A stretch of 64,000 nucleotides of DNA from Mytilus edulis (Eukaryota > Mollusca > Bivalvia > Mytilida > Mytilidae). Positions 25,650 to 37,807 of this stretch are shown piece after piece. A program made the translations under genes and the position numbers. The stretch is from assembly GCF_963676685.1 (NCBI RefSeq), contig NC_092350.1, positions 71,736,502 through 71,800,501 on the forward strand. The letters run 5' to 3'. A model generated the notes under the pieces. It made no database searches. It saw only the letters and a list, made by a program, of their open reading frames with translations, and was not told the DNA's origin. Position 1 is the stretch's first letter, and every line of letters begins with the position of its first letter.

Positions 25650-28600
25650 TGCAAAAGTAAAATAAAAGCTTCAGTTCAGTTTGTGTCCAAATACTGTTTT
25701 TAACATTCAAATGGGCTAAAATGTTGCCAACTCTACACTTGACAAAATAATGTTGTTAGTATAGGCAAATGCATATAATTTTGTAATACTAAGATTAATA
25801 AAATTAGTTCTTGGTGATTCTGTGCTACCAAAAAGAGACAAATAACAAAGATTGGTATTTAGCTCATTGATTTCATATTCTTTTCACTTTTTATACTGCA
25901 GCTAGAACATTTAGAACCCTTCATGTTGTCTTTAGCTACCAAATATATTTACAAAGAGATATTTCATGCTCTGTTGTTTTCATGTCACAATATCATGTTA
26001 TTTTAATTACAATTTAGGGTTTGTTAAGGGATCAACCATTATATCTTTGTGATAACATATTCATAAACAATAACTGTTTAGTGTCTTTAAATATCAGCTG
26101 TATTTGTATGAAGCTAGGAAACAGGTGTAATGCAAGCTTTAGCAAGCTATTATTCCTGTTTCGAGCAAGTAAAAAAAATACAGCTAATACAATGTATTAA
26201 AAGACACTAAACAGTCTTTATCCTGCAATTAATTCTGTATATTGGTTGTGATTTGAAAGACAAAAAAACTCACATTTTCTGCATTTATTTTTCAATTTTA
26301 AATGTATGCTGAAATTGACATGGTGATTTGGTTACACAATCATACACATTCAAGTTTTGAAATCTGCAATTGACATCGTAGAAACGACTGCTGTTCATGT
26401 GTTACATGTTATCAGAAAATTTGTGTAATTCTTGTAGCTTTAAAGAAACGTTTAAAAACAAACAGAACCTATCAAAGTAATTCTTATTTCCCATAAGGTC
26501 AAACAATACATCATTGGAATGTGACTGCAATACACATTCTGAGATGGTTAAACGACAAACTAGTTTATGAGGCTCCCTTACAAGTAGACCCATGTTAGCA
26601 ACACTCTGAAACCGATTGTGGATGGGCGAGTGTCATATGCTGCCCAGATGTCTGAGGGCTATGTGTATTTAGCTTTAGTGCAGAATGCAGTCATCTACTA
26701 CAGATTCAATGATTCATCTAACATAAACACATCGTTCTGGTTAGCCAACTGCCCAGCTGATCAACCTGGCCCTAAAAGCAGCTGTTGTGGAGTCCATATG
26801 AAAAAGAAACATCAAAATAGTAAAAAAAAAAAACCAAACCAACTCACAAAACTAAGATGGCAGCCTACAAAAAAAGGCATCTTCACCTGTTAACCTTATT
26901 TAATTTCAAACTCACCTGCCATTGTATTGCATAAAATGCAGAGAGACGTCAATCGTGTCAATGTTTGCAAATGAACACAAAGAATCTAGCCATAATCATA
27001 TGAGAAACAAAAATTGTGTGAACAGCTAATGTGGATTTTTTAGAAAATGTCATGATTTATGACTTTCAGTTTATTTCATGTATCTAAAGTGAAAGAATAT
27101 GTAACCGAAGGGCGTGGTTACGGGGTCATGATTTTATTTGTAAAATCATTAGAAAAACAATTACACTATGACAGTCACCAATATCAGGAACTAGTTGTTG
27201 CAGTTCACGAAAATCCAACACATTCAAGTTAAATGATTTAATTCCGAGCCAAAGTACTAATATAAACTATACAAAGGATAACGTCAACATAATGTGACTC
27301 CTAGTGTATCTAACTGATGTTCTTACTATTTCTCAAAGTATACTCTCTTACTATTTCTCTCGTTCTCAACTAAATTTACAAAGTTTACAATAAGTATTTA
27401 TACTAGATATCAAAAATAGACAATACTCAATTAACATGACAATACTCAAATTAAAAATGACATTTCAAAACTTTAAGCTATAAGTGACAGCATTCACATT
27501 AATTAATACAAAAGATAATTATAATTTATAATAAAATAATTAAATCTCATTCTTTCAATAATTTTCACACCTTTAGTATGAATTAATGTCTTTCATATTA
27601 ATTTCTGTAACTCAATAAATCTGTCTCAAATATTTGAAAATCATATGTCACTAATTAAGATTAACACATTATTTGTCTATACATGTAAATATTTAAATTT
27701 GTAAAATAAAATCTTTTCTAAAAGTTCAATTTCTAAATAAATAATAAAATTAAAATTAAGTCCAAATTAGCCTGGTGACAAACAAATCTGTCACCAAGAG
27801 CCAGTGCAGTCTCGTCGGTGTGATCCAGATAGGAGTGCTTCAAAAGCCAACCAGGCTCAGCTACTCGGGAGAAATGCTAACTCAAAAGACAGCTCAACAC
27901 AACTGTAACTATTCAAGCCAGACAACATCAACTTGGAATATTACGAACATTTTGGACTTAACTTTAACTGTGAATTAGTGAACTAGTGACTTTATTATTA
28001 GGAACATTTGGACTTTATTTATTTGTAAATTGTTTTGGCATCATTATTATTATTTGGACCTGTTACTATATAAAATTGTTACAACTTGCTGCTTGCTTTA
28101 TAGTTTTGCCTGCCATTGCTTAAGTCTTGTGAAAGACTGACCCATTGTCCCTTGGGCTGTGCATGTTCGATAGTCCCCCTTAAACTCGACGTGCATTGGC
28201 TCTTGGTGACAAATACATAGTACAGTACAGAAATTGGACAAACATGCCACTGATACATATGTGTATGTGACAAAACAACATCAGCTTGTACTGCATTACA
28301 TGTAACAGTATCGTCCCTATCCATTTCAATCAAATAAATTTGTCTCGCAGGCCTCCAGAATTAAGTGTTCACCCCAAGAAGCTGAACTGAAATTAGGTGA
28401 AAAAAATTCTGGATCAGTGGCTGGTGCTAAGTATAGTCTATAGATATGTTCCAGACCATACATGTTATACACCTTGTCGCTAATCCCGCCGCTTGAACTT
28501 TTGACGCATACAACAATCGCTTTTCCATTGTAGCGTTAGATGTTTTGTTTTATGACGTAAAAATTTTACGGGAACCTGTGCGATATCCAGTAAAAAATAA

Positions 28601-28766
28601 ATTTGGTGTTTTTACTGTCTTCTGGTTGGTTACAATTATCAGTTTTATTTTCAATGTTGTCAATTTTGCTGGCGACATGCCCACTCTGACGTTGTGTATT
28701 CATACGCCAACATGTGCATGATGTGTGTACGTTGTTATTGTTAATATAAAAAATATAAAAATAATT
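25650..28766. other. Stretch without a supported gene
   Basis: Contains a foldback (26074-26214), ORFs on both strands at 26400-26890 that I do not recognise, an AT-rich plain (27250-27760) and a partial inverted repeat in which 'caccaagagccagtgcag' (27792) pairs with 'tgcattggctcttggtg' (28192). Confidence 0.5.
26074..26214. repeat. Foldback with 'ctgtttagtgtcttt' ends
   Basis: Perfect 15-bp outer arms and interrupted inner arms (cagctgtattt / aaatacagct). Confidence 0.75.
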
Positions 28767-29751
28767 AATTTTGGACCCCGATTTGGACCAACTTGAAAAC
28801 TGGGCCAATAATCAAGAATCTAAGTACATTTTTAGATTCAGCATATCAAAGAACCTAACTGATTCATTTTTTGTCAAAATCAAACTAAGTTTAATTTTGG
28901 ACCCTTTGGACCTTAATGTAGACCAATTTGAAAACGGGACCAAAAGTTAAGAATCTACATACACAGTCATGACAGTTAGATTCAGCATATCAAAGAACCC
29001 CAATTATTCAATTTTGATGAAATCAAACAAAAGTTTAATTTTGGACCCTTTGGGCCCCTTATTATGTTGGGACCAAAACTCCCAAAATCAAACCCAACCT
29101 TTCTTTTATGGTCATAAACCTTGTGTTTAAATTTCATAGATTTCTATTTACTTATACTAACGTTATGGTGCGAAAACCAAGAAAAATGCTTATTTGGGTC
29201 CCTTTTTGGCCCCTAATTCCTAAACTGTTGGGACCTAAACTCCCAAAATCAATACCAACCTTCCTTTTGTAGTCATTAACATTGTGTTTAAATTTCATTG
29301 ATTTCTATTTACTTAAACTAATGTTATTGTGCGAAAACCAAGAATAATGCTTATTTGGGCCCTTTTTTGGCCCCTAATTCCTAAACTGTTGAGACCAAAA
29401 CTCCCAAAATCAATCCCAACTGTTCTTTTGTGGTCATAAACCTTGTGTCAAAATTTCATAGATTTCTATTAACTTAAACTAAAGTTATAGTGCGAAAACC
29501 AAGAAAATGCTTATTTGGGCCCTTTTTGGCCCCTAATTCCTAAAATGTTGGGACCAAAACTCCCAAAATCAATACCAACCTTCCTTTTGTGGTCATAAAC
29601 CTTGTGTTAAAATTTCATAGATTTCCATTCACTTTTACTAAAGTTAGAGTGCGAAAACTAAAAGTATTCGGACGCCGGACGACGACGACGCAGACGCCAA
29701 CGTGATAGCAATATACGACGAAAATTTTTTCAAAATTTGCGGTCGTATAAA
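28767..29751 (+). repeat. Dispersed repeat with four ~157-bp internal tandem units
   Basis: Units run 'ttgggaccaaaactcccaaa', 'atcaataccaaccttccttt', 'tggtcataaaccttgtgtt', 'agtgcgaaaaccaagaa', 'tttgggccctttttggcccc' and recur near 29070, 29228, 29386 and 29545. The element ends in 'cggacgccggacgacgacg' and 'gcggtcgtataaaa'. No transposase is visible; non-autonomous status is inferred. Confidence 0.75.
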
Positions 29752-29799
29752 AACATTTATCACATTCTTTATTTTAAGTTTTATTTAAAATATCATAAA

Positions 29800-30115
29800 A
29801 ATGTCCTGTACCAAGTCAGGAATATGGCATAGCTCATTTCAGTGTGTGTTATATTTCCTCTTATTATTGAGTGTGGGTTCACATTACTGTAAGACGTGTC
29901 ACAGTACTTTTCTAACCCAAATTCATGTGTTTGGTTTAGATGTTATGTTTGTTGACGTTGCTCTCGTGGGATTTTGTCTGGTGCTTGGTCTGTTTCTATG
30001 TGTGTTGCATTTTGATGTTGTGTGGTTGTTCTCCTCTTGTATTTATTGCGTTTCCCTCGGTTTTGTTTTTTGGCCATGGATTTATGAGTTTTGAACAGCG
30101 GTATACTACTGTTGC
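29800..30115 (+). repeat. Dispersed repeat with short spurious ORF
   Basis: 'cctgtaccaagtcaggaata', 'gtgttgcattttgatgttgt', 'ttgaacagcggtatactact'. The latter half is inverted at 34262-34450 and a diverged copy lies at 50575-50740. The hydrophobic ORF here belongs to the repeat. Confidence 0.6.
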
Positions 30116-32067
30116 CTTTATTTACAAATTGTTATTATTACAAATTTTATGAGATGGATAAAATGAACAAACGAACAACTGAAATTAAATATCTGTTGAA
30201 ATGTATATCTGAATCCTATTTCATGTATTTAGGTACTCTTGCCAAAGGTGACACAAGTATAGCACAACCATTTCCTGCATAATATACCATGTAGTCCTGG
30301 AAATTAGGAGACAAGATTTTCATTTATAGTACAGTGGTCAGTTTATTCATTTGATGTATTGAAAAAATAACACAATAATATATTACTTAATCTAAAAACC
30401 CAATCACTACAAGCATGGTCGTTGTCTCATCCTTAAAAGTGTTTTCTATGTTCAAGTGTCAGTATGTAGGCAATCGTGGTTCCCAAAAATATTAGATTGT
30501 CTTGATCACACATGCGTTTGACTGAAAACTTATTCGAAATAATTTCTCCCTCAATTTGTTTATTCCGATTTACAGAATAATGTCAATTTTTTTATTTGAA
30601 AGTAAAAAAATAACACTAAATTAATTTTAAATAGTATTTCAGTTTAATTAATATAAAAATAAAATAGTTTCCCAACCATTCTGAATGTTTTGTAATGGAA
30701 ACAAACGAAGGCTGATCGCTAAGGTTGATCGCCATATACACCTTGCTCTAATACCTGAGAGGTTGTACAGTATTATGGAAAACACCAGAAAGATCCGAAA
30801 ATAAGTGCATCTAAAAACCAATACAATATAATACAACAACGTAACAAATGATTTGGGCAGGCTTGCTTGTTAAACTTTTCAATTGAAATGGGCAAATGTG
30901 TACAAAGAAAATATGAAAAAATGAAAGTTTTCTCAAATATGATTAACGTTTTTTTTATATTTTAGTACACACTAAATCTTGTTCACCTTTTTTTATTAAA
31001 AAAAAATACTAAAATTTCCACTCTATTGATTTTGTAGATTTATCCTACTTTCTTTTAGTTTCATTTCTTTTCATTTTGAATATATACATAATCATTATCA
31101 TTAATAGAGAAAAACAAGACATTTTAGCCATATTGGTTTCGGTCATATACCACTTCAGCCATGTAATAAAAATCGTTTCTGTCGTCCAAATTTTATATTA
31201 AAAGAGAATTTGGTGTATATGTTTTCATTTATATGACTTCAAAAATAACTTTAAAGAACTTTTAAAGTAATGATGTTGTATCAAAAAAATATTTAAAAAG
31301 GTTATGTAGATGGAATTAGAAAATAATCCGTGATTAAGCGAATAATTTTTTTTAACCCTCATAACCAATTTATCCATTATTTTTTTGTTCTTCATTTTAT
31401 AGACTTGTAAGATGATTGTACTTCTGGAAATCTGTAAGGTCACATGTACGGTAAAAGTTTAACAATGTTGCTATTGGTTGGTTTATCATGAGACACACGC
31501 CTTTGTCAGTCACTAATACACACTATAAGACACCAATTTTATCACTTAGCCAATCCAACTATCCGATTAAATATATACAAACATATATGTTGTGGAATCG
31601 ATAACAAAAAAATGTAATACTGCGGTCAGTACAGCAGTGTTTTAATATTTTGAAGCAAACCAATTCATTCATTTGGGGTTTTTTTTCTGCAAGTTAGTAT
31701 TTTATCGATCATTTGACAAAACAGATGTTGCCATCATGTTGGGTATATATTTTTGAGACTTCAATATACCAGAGACATATCCTGCATATTATGTCTCTGA
31801 GTATAGATAAAGACAAATCGAAAATTTTAATATTTACCTGGCTTTGCCTACCATGACATTTTCTTACTCTCATCATTATACACAAAGGAGTATTGACTTA
31901 TAAATAACCTCTAAAAAATCGAAATACTCGTCAAAGAGAATGGTGTAGTTTAAACGCGGACCTCAAAGAGGACCATAAATGAACTGTCACACAAACAAAG
32001 TATATACATTACCGTTTGCTCACTACAGACAGAAACGGAATAACAGGAGACTATATATGTACAAGTA

Positions 32068-32244
32068 CAGTAAAACCTGACTAAACCGAACCCTTTCGGG
32101 ACATGAGATGTTGTTCGGTTTTGGCAGGTATTCGGTTTCATCAGGTTCACAATGCACAAAATGTGATATGATTGGTCTTCAGAACAAGTTTGGATTAGAC
32201 AGGTTTCCGGTTTATTCAGGGTTCGGTTTAATCAGGTTTCACTG
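32068..32244. mobile_element. Tc1/mariner-type MITE with TA flanks
   Basis: Left 'cagtaaaacctgactaaacc' with gaaccc and right 'gggttcggtttaatcagg' with tttcactg are inverted repeats; TA lies directly outside both ends (32066-67, 32245-46). The inside has further ttcggttt/tcaggtt echoes. Superfamily is inferred from TA and the small size. Confidence 0.8.
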
Positions 32245-33838
32245 TATTACTAAATCAAACATCTCTATGTGTGACTGTTATTTGTACAATAGTTGGCTGA
32301 TTGCAGGATAAATTATATACATTTGTATATAAATAATATATACAAAAGCAGAAATATCTATAGATACAAATGTTAAAGACAAAATAGCATCCTTCAATAA
32401 CCCTGATCATGCATCCTATTGGCACGAGCACTTAGTTATTTCGTAGTGCGCGCATTTCTGTTAGACAATAAATTCAAATTAAAAGAATCGCCGCTACTCT
32501 ATCTCCAAAAAAACTTTCACAGTGTAGTGCACTACTATTGAGACAAATAATATCAAAATGATAGAAAAGTATACCAACTCAAAATATGGAAAATTCTAAT
32601 TTAAGGGGGTCTAAAATTCAATTTGACGGTTTCAGATATACTAATTTTTGACCTATTTTTACTAAACCAAATTACTACTTAACTTAAAGATTCAGCACCT
32701 TTTTTTAACATGTAATTTCATCCCATTACTTGAAATTTCATGCATGATGAAATATCTAGAAATAATTGGGAAAGTACAAAAAAGGTATTTGAAAAAAATG
32801 GCAAGTTATACACTGTTTATACTATGGACTAACGTTATACAACGAAACCCAAGACGATAACTGTGTCCTTGGACCTATTGAGATGACTACAGATGATCAT
32901 TCCTGTACACTGTGAATTGTTACAAGTTTTCCTTGTTAAATACCTACAGGAAGGTTACATGCAACTCCTAAAACTAAAGGTGATTTTCATCGTCTATAGT
33001 TATAGGAGACAAAGCGACTGCACAATGCTGTTTAACAAACGATAGGTGTCTATACAGTAACGGTACGCCAAATTCTAAATCTCACCAGGTCAAGAAAAGA
33101 AGTGAAAAGATTGAACAGAGACCGTTACAGCATTGCATATAATCTGTGCGATAGCCGAACACATACAATTCCAAAAACTATGTCGGACTTATTTTGTATC
33201 AACACACCTTTCTTCGTGCTACTTTAGACTCTGGAACAATTATTCGTACATTTTTTATACGAAATTTAAGTTCTATTCATATTCTTTAGAAAAAAAGTTT
33301 TGGCAACAGAAGGGCACGAGGTTTCAACAGAATCATTATATATACATTTTAGTTACTATTCAAATTATTGAGTTATGACGCCTTTGACTAAAATCATAGT
33401 ATAAACTTTTAATTAAACATATTTTAGACATATTTATTTTGTAAAAAAAATAAATTTAAATCTTGATGTTCAACACATTGACATATTTCCCAGTTTCCTG
33501 TTTTCGGATATTTCATGATAAAAATCTTAGATTTTGTTTCAAAATAGTGAATACTGGCCATGGTCATGAAAATTTTGTCAGTTTCCGTATAAAATCAAGT
33601 TTTTTGTCAAGTAAAAGTTTAAAAATTTCCGGTTTCGTATTTTCGAAGATTTTCTCATCCACAAAATATCAATATTATTTAATTCATTATTAGACATACA
33701 ATACATTGTTGTATACTATCATGTTTATGATGTTTCAAAACGAATTAAATTGAAATAAAATATGTTGCCCCATATAAAACATTCAATATCAAAATATCTT
33801 AGTTTCTTTTTAAAAAAAAACGACGATTTTAACATAAA

Positions 33839-33925
33839 ATTGTATTATATGTCTACAGTCTACAATTGTATTATATGTCTACAGTCTACAATTGTATTAT
33901 ATGTGTCTACAATTGTATTATATGA
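33839..33925 (+). repeat. Short minisatellite, ~27-bp units
   Basis: 'attgtattatatgtctacag' with 'tctaca' repeats three to four times. 32250-33838 and 33926-34260 otherwise show no feature I can support. Confidence 0.8.
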
Positions 33926-34261
33926 TCTTATATGTCTCTGCCTAAACTGATCAATTTTCACCATCTATTAACTTGGAAGACTTAAAGTTAGTTGATCTCA
34001 AATATTAACTTGAACACCCTGATAAAAACACACTGAAGAAGGTTTACTGTTGCAATTCTAGTAATGTTTAAACCGTTTCTGCATATTGGAGTAGACTAAA
34101 AGCCACTAGCCGCCGATCAAAAATAAATGTTTTTTGTTTTGGTTTTGTTTATAGGGGAAAATATGAAATCAAAATATTTGAACACTTAGAATTTGTATAA
34201 AATAATGTCGATGTGCCAATAAAATATTATTTGTCGGTTCCTAAATTTCAGCGGAAAGAAA

Positions 34262-34450
34262 GATGTATAAAGGCAACAGTAGTATACCGCTGTTCAAAAC
34301 TCGCAAATCCTTGGACAAAAAACAAAATCGGGGTAACAAACTAAAACTGAGGGAAACGCTTTAAATATAAGAGGAGAACAACGACACAACATACAAATGT
34401 AACACACACAGAAACGGACTAAGCATTAGACAAAAATGAAAATGGAATAA
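34262..34450 (-). repeat. Inverted copy of the 29.8 kb repeat
   Basis: 'aaggcaacagtagtataccg', 'ctgttcaaaactc', 'gagaacaacgacacaacat' is the reverse complement of the end of 29800-30115. Confidence 0.65.
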
Positions 34451-34494
34451 CATATAAATAATTGGTAAAATTAAAATTGAGAATGGAAATGGAG

Positions 34495-34615
34495 AATGTG
34501 TCAATGAGACAACAACCCGACCAAAGATCAGACAATAGCCGAAGGTCATCAATGGATCTTCAATGCAGCGAGAAACTCCCGCACCCGGAGGCGTGCTTCA
34601 GCTGGCGAACAATCG
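34495..34615 (+). repeat. Second SINE-like family ('gccgaaggtcatc')
   Basis: 'tgtcaatgagacaacaaccc', 'agccgaaggtcatcaatgga', 'gcagcgagaaactcccgcac', 'ggaggcgtgcttcagctgg'. Copies also at 57320-57430 (plus) and 53960-54070 (minus). Confidence 0.65.
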
Positions 34616-35039
34616 AATATGCTTAAACATATGTTACATTATTTGATTGAATTGATGCTGCACTTCACTTCCTGTTGCAACTTTTTGTGCAAATAAGAAA
34701 AAAGTCAAAATCATAAGGCTCTGCATGGGTGGGTCGACCAGGATTTAAGGAGAGTAATTTAAACTGCCAATGGAAAATTGATGACACTTTGGATAAGAGC
34801 AGTATTTTCTTAGCAAAAGGCCTATTCAGAGGTGTTCTAGACATTGAACTTTCTGAGAATACCTAACCACGTATGTCCATTGTTTTCAAATATATAAAAT
34901 AAATATGTTCTTTTAGGTCGTTTGGTTTTCTGGCCCATTATTTTTTTCTCCTTCATTTCCGACCTCTTTTAATTGAAGACAACACTTGAATGATTCTCAT
35001 TATATACTAGATACTACTAAACCGCAACGTAGTATTTTT

Positions 35040-35198
35040 TAATGAATAAACATTTTAATTATCAAATTGGCGCAGGTCCATACGAGGAAGTTAAAAGGAT
35101 AATTTAGTGCACTGAAGATGCGTGGACAAAAGCATGACACAATATACTAAGTCTATCAAATCACAAGTGCCAAGAACGGAACTCATCCTACTAAAAGG
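35040..35198 (+). other. Candidate 5' UTR exon of the EMI-domain gene
   Basis: Ends in a strong donor AAAAGG|GTAAGT (35199). The next strong acceptor, ttacag|aATG, is at 37711 just before the EMI gene start, and no coding sequence is needed between. Its only ATG (35118) opens an 11-codon upstream ORF. The 5' limit is unknown; the link is inferred from splice signals only. Confidence 0.35.
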
Positions 35199-35624
35199 GT
35201 AAGTACTCTCATATATATATATAGTAAGTATAGATAAATTCAACTCTTTCATCTTTATATGAGGGATTGTTTAACAACGCAATATTGAATTCAGAGGAAA
35301 ATTATTATTGTAAAATTTTAGAAATTTATTTTGAATATAAAAAGGATATTACAAATTAGGAGTACGTATTATAAAAGTGTTAAATTTTTACTTAAGATTA
35401 TTTAACCAAAGGATTACTTTCTGAAGAAGAAGAAAATCAGGTATTGTGTAATTTTTTAATTTAGGATAGATTATAAAAACATATAGTTTAGGAGATTTGT
35501 TCTTCATAGTATTAGGATGCAGTTTATTTCTTTATATTAAAATATGCCATCAGATTTTGCATAGATTATTATGGGAAGCCCAGTGTAGTGCTTTATTCAT
35601 ATCTTTAAAACATTTTTTGGTCAC

Positions 35625-35860
35625 TGTGGTTCAACTTGACTAGAATGACAAGTCGACTTGACTAATGGTCTAGTACAAATACTATTTTAACAGTCAGAAT
35701 GACTAGCATAGCTAGTTAATCTGCAAAAATAATAAGTCAATTGACTTTTTTTAAAGTCATTTTGACTTTTGACAAAGTCATTTTGACTTTGACATAGTCA
35801 TCCTGTGGACAGTCAATTTGACTAGGTAAGCTAGTCAGTTTGACTAGTTTTATTTTCAGT
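35625..35860. repeat. Cluster of palindromic AGTCA..TGACT motifs
   Basis: More than fifteen occurrences of 'agtca', 'tgact' or 'gactag' within 235 bases, such as 'agtcaattgact', 'aagtcattttgactttt' and 'ctagtcagtttgactag'. Confidence 0.75.
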
Positions 35861-37712
35861 GTACATGTACTCTGGGTTGTTTTTGATTCTTTTTCGTTTA
35901 TAATATGATGTTGGGGTTGTTTCTTTTGGGGTTTTTTTGTGTGTTTTTTTTTTTGGGGGGGGGATGGAGAAAAAAATTAGAAGGAGATAGAACACAACGG
36001 CAGAAAAAAATACACTATCCAGTGAAAGCTACACAGAACAATTGAGCTACATCCGAACAAATTCTTTTCGTTTAGAAATTCGCCTTTCGATGTTTTTCGA
36101 ACATGATAACATTCATCAATTTAAATTACAATAGAACATAGATTGAAATATTCATTTTCCGTTGCAGGAGCTTAAGATACGATTATAAATTTGTAAGATT
36201 TGTACGAGAGGTTAAATGAACTAAATAAATACACGAGAGTATGTCCCGTGCACACATATGATGCCCCTATGGGAAATACCTAGTGAACTGCAGGACACTT
36301 GATCCATTTCAAGCATTGTGTATATAAGACGCATTAAATTTCATTTATGCAAACTAAAGTTAGAGAACGGAAACGAAAAATTCAGTATTTTTAACCATTT
36401 ATGAAGGGCCATAATTCCAGAATTGATTGGTCTGAGTTTTGTGGTAATACGCATTATATACAATTTCCTACGTTTGGTTGAGACACATTTCGGGAGGTAC
36501 AAGTTTACGATAAAGCGCAACAAAACAATTTTGCTCGACTTTTTTAACCTTGTTTTACAAAATAATTTCTTTTCATAAAAGGGGGTATTGGAATCGCCCC
36601 GTCTAAATCAGCCCCTGTATATTATTTTTTCTTCCCATTTTTAAATATAATTAATATGTGCGTAAGTGATTCACAGATAATGTATTATAATAATTTAATG
36701 CACATTTTGATTTTTATTATACTGCACTTTATGTGTTTATTTGAATTTATTCATTATGATTAAAAAGCGGTGTTTAAGAATACAAATGAAAGTTCGATTA
36801 TAAGCGCAATGTTGTTCGGCGTTCAATAAATTATAACTACGATCTTCTTGTACAAATACAACATGTATTTAATGCATTAAAATTAAAACAGTTTTTTACA
36901 GCCTACAAACTAATACACACATTATTAATTGGGCATTTATTTCTGTTATAGCAGAAGGGCTTTTAATGTTCAAAGAAATGTAAAAAAAAAATGTAGTAAT
37001 ATATATATTATTTGTATACACTACCGGAGTTTGAGGAAAACGGCTTGTTCGTACTTTATGTATAATTTCCCTGATTGTTGAAGTTGTTAGGAAGTTTTGT
37101 TAATTTTGAAATCTTTTGTATATTTTTTAAATATGTCTATTTAATTTTTCATCTTTGAGTTAGAAAACTCTGATTGATCATTCAAATAAAACGATACTAG
37201 ATGTGTTTTAAGTTTAGATTTTTCAAAGTGTGTAGTACTAAATGCAATATATTCAATTAATAATAATTGGAACCAAACTTTAGAAATTTACATCGCCGGG
37301 CCTCCCCCTATTTTGTTTACTCCTCCCCCTAATTTTACTTTCCCATTTAGATGTACTAGTACTGTTAAAACCCTTTGTTTTTGTGTTTTCGACATTTTAG
37401 GCAAATTTTGCAACCTAATTTCTTAGCCCGGCTTAAACTTTAACTTTAATATATGTACGATAAAGCATTTACGAGAAACGAGTTTCTCTATTGTGCAGTT
37501 GATCGATTTCTTTCTATTTTTAGACATGTTTTCTCTACTTCAGAAGTTTTCCCACAAATAACCATACTTGTTGTTTTTACATGCATGTACGTAATTTGAC
37601 AATCATGATGAATTACAATCAAATATAATTTTATGTTACATGAAATTTCCTCATAATTACGAGATGTACGAAGTCATCTTAATGTGATGCATATGCAATT
37701 TAAATTTACAGA

Positions 37713-37807
37713 ATGCTGGAATCGTTTCCTTTGTTAATATTTCTGTCTATTGTTGGAAATGTTGTCTCGCTTGGGAACGGACCAGGTGTGTGTAGCAGAA
37801 CAGAACG
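37713..37807 (+). CDS. EMI-gene exon 1, signal peptide
   Basis: ATG follows a ttacag acceptor by one base. Encodes MLESFPLLIFLSIVGNVVSL and GNGPGVCSRTER; donor CG|GTAAGT, phase 2. Confidence 0.8.

Noticed and set aside
26402-26893. Coding-like ORFs on both strands (63 and 91 residues)
   Set aside because: Neither is recognisable, they face each other, the plus one runs into a poly-Lys A run, and no splice partner is evident.
29801-30094. Hydrophobic 97-residue ORF as a membrane protein
   Set aside because: Lies in a dispersed repeat with copies at 34.3 and 50.6 kb.
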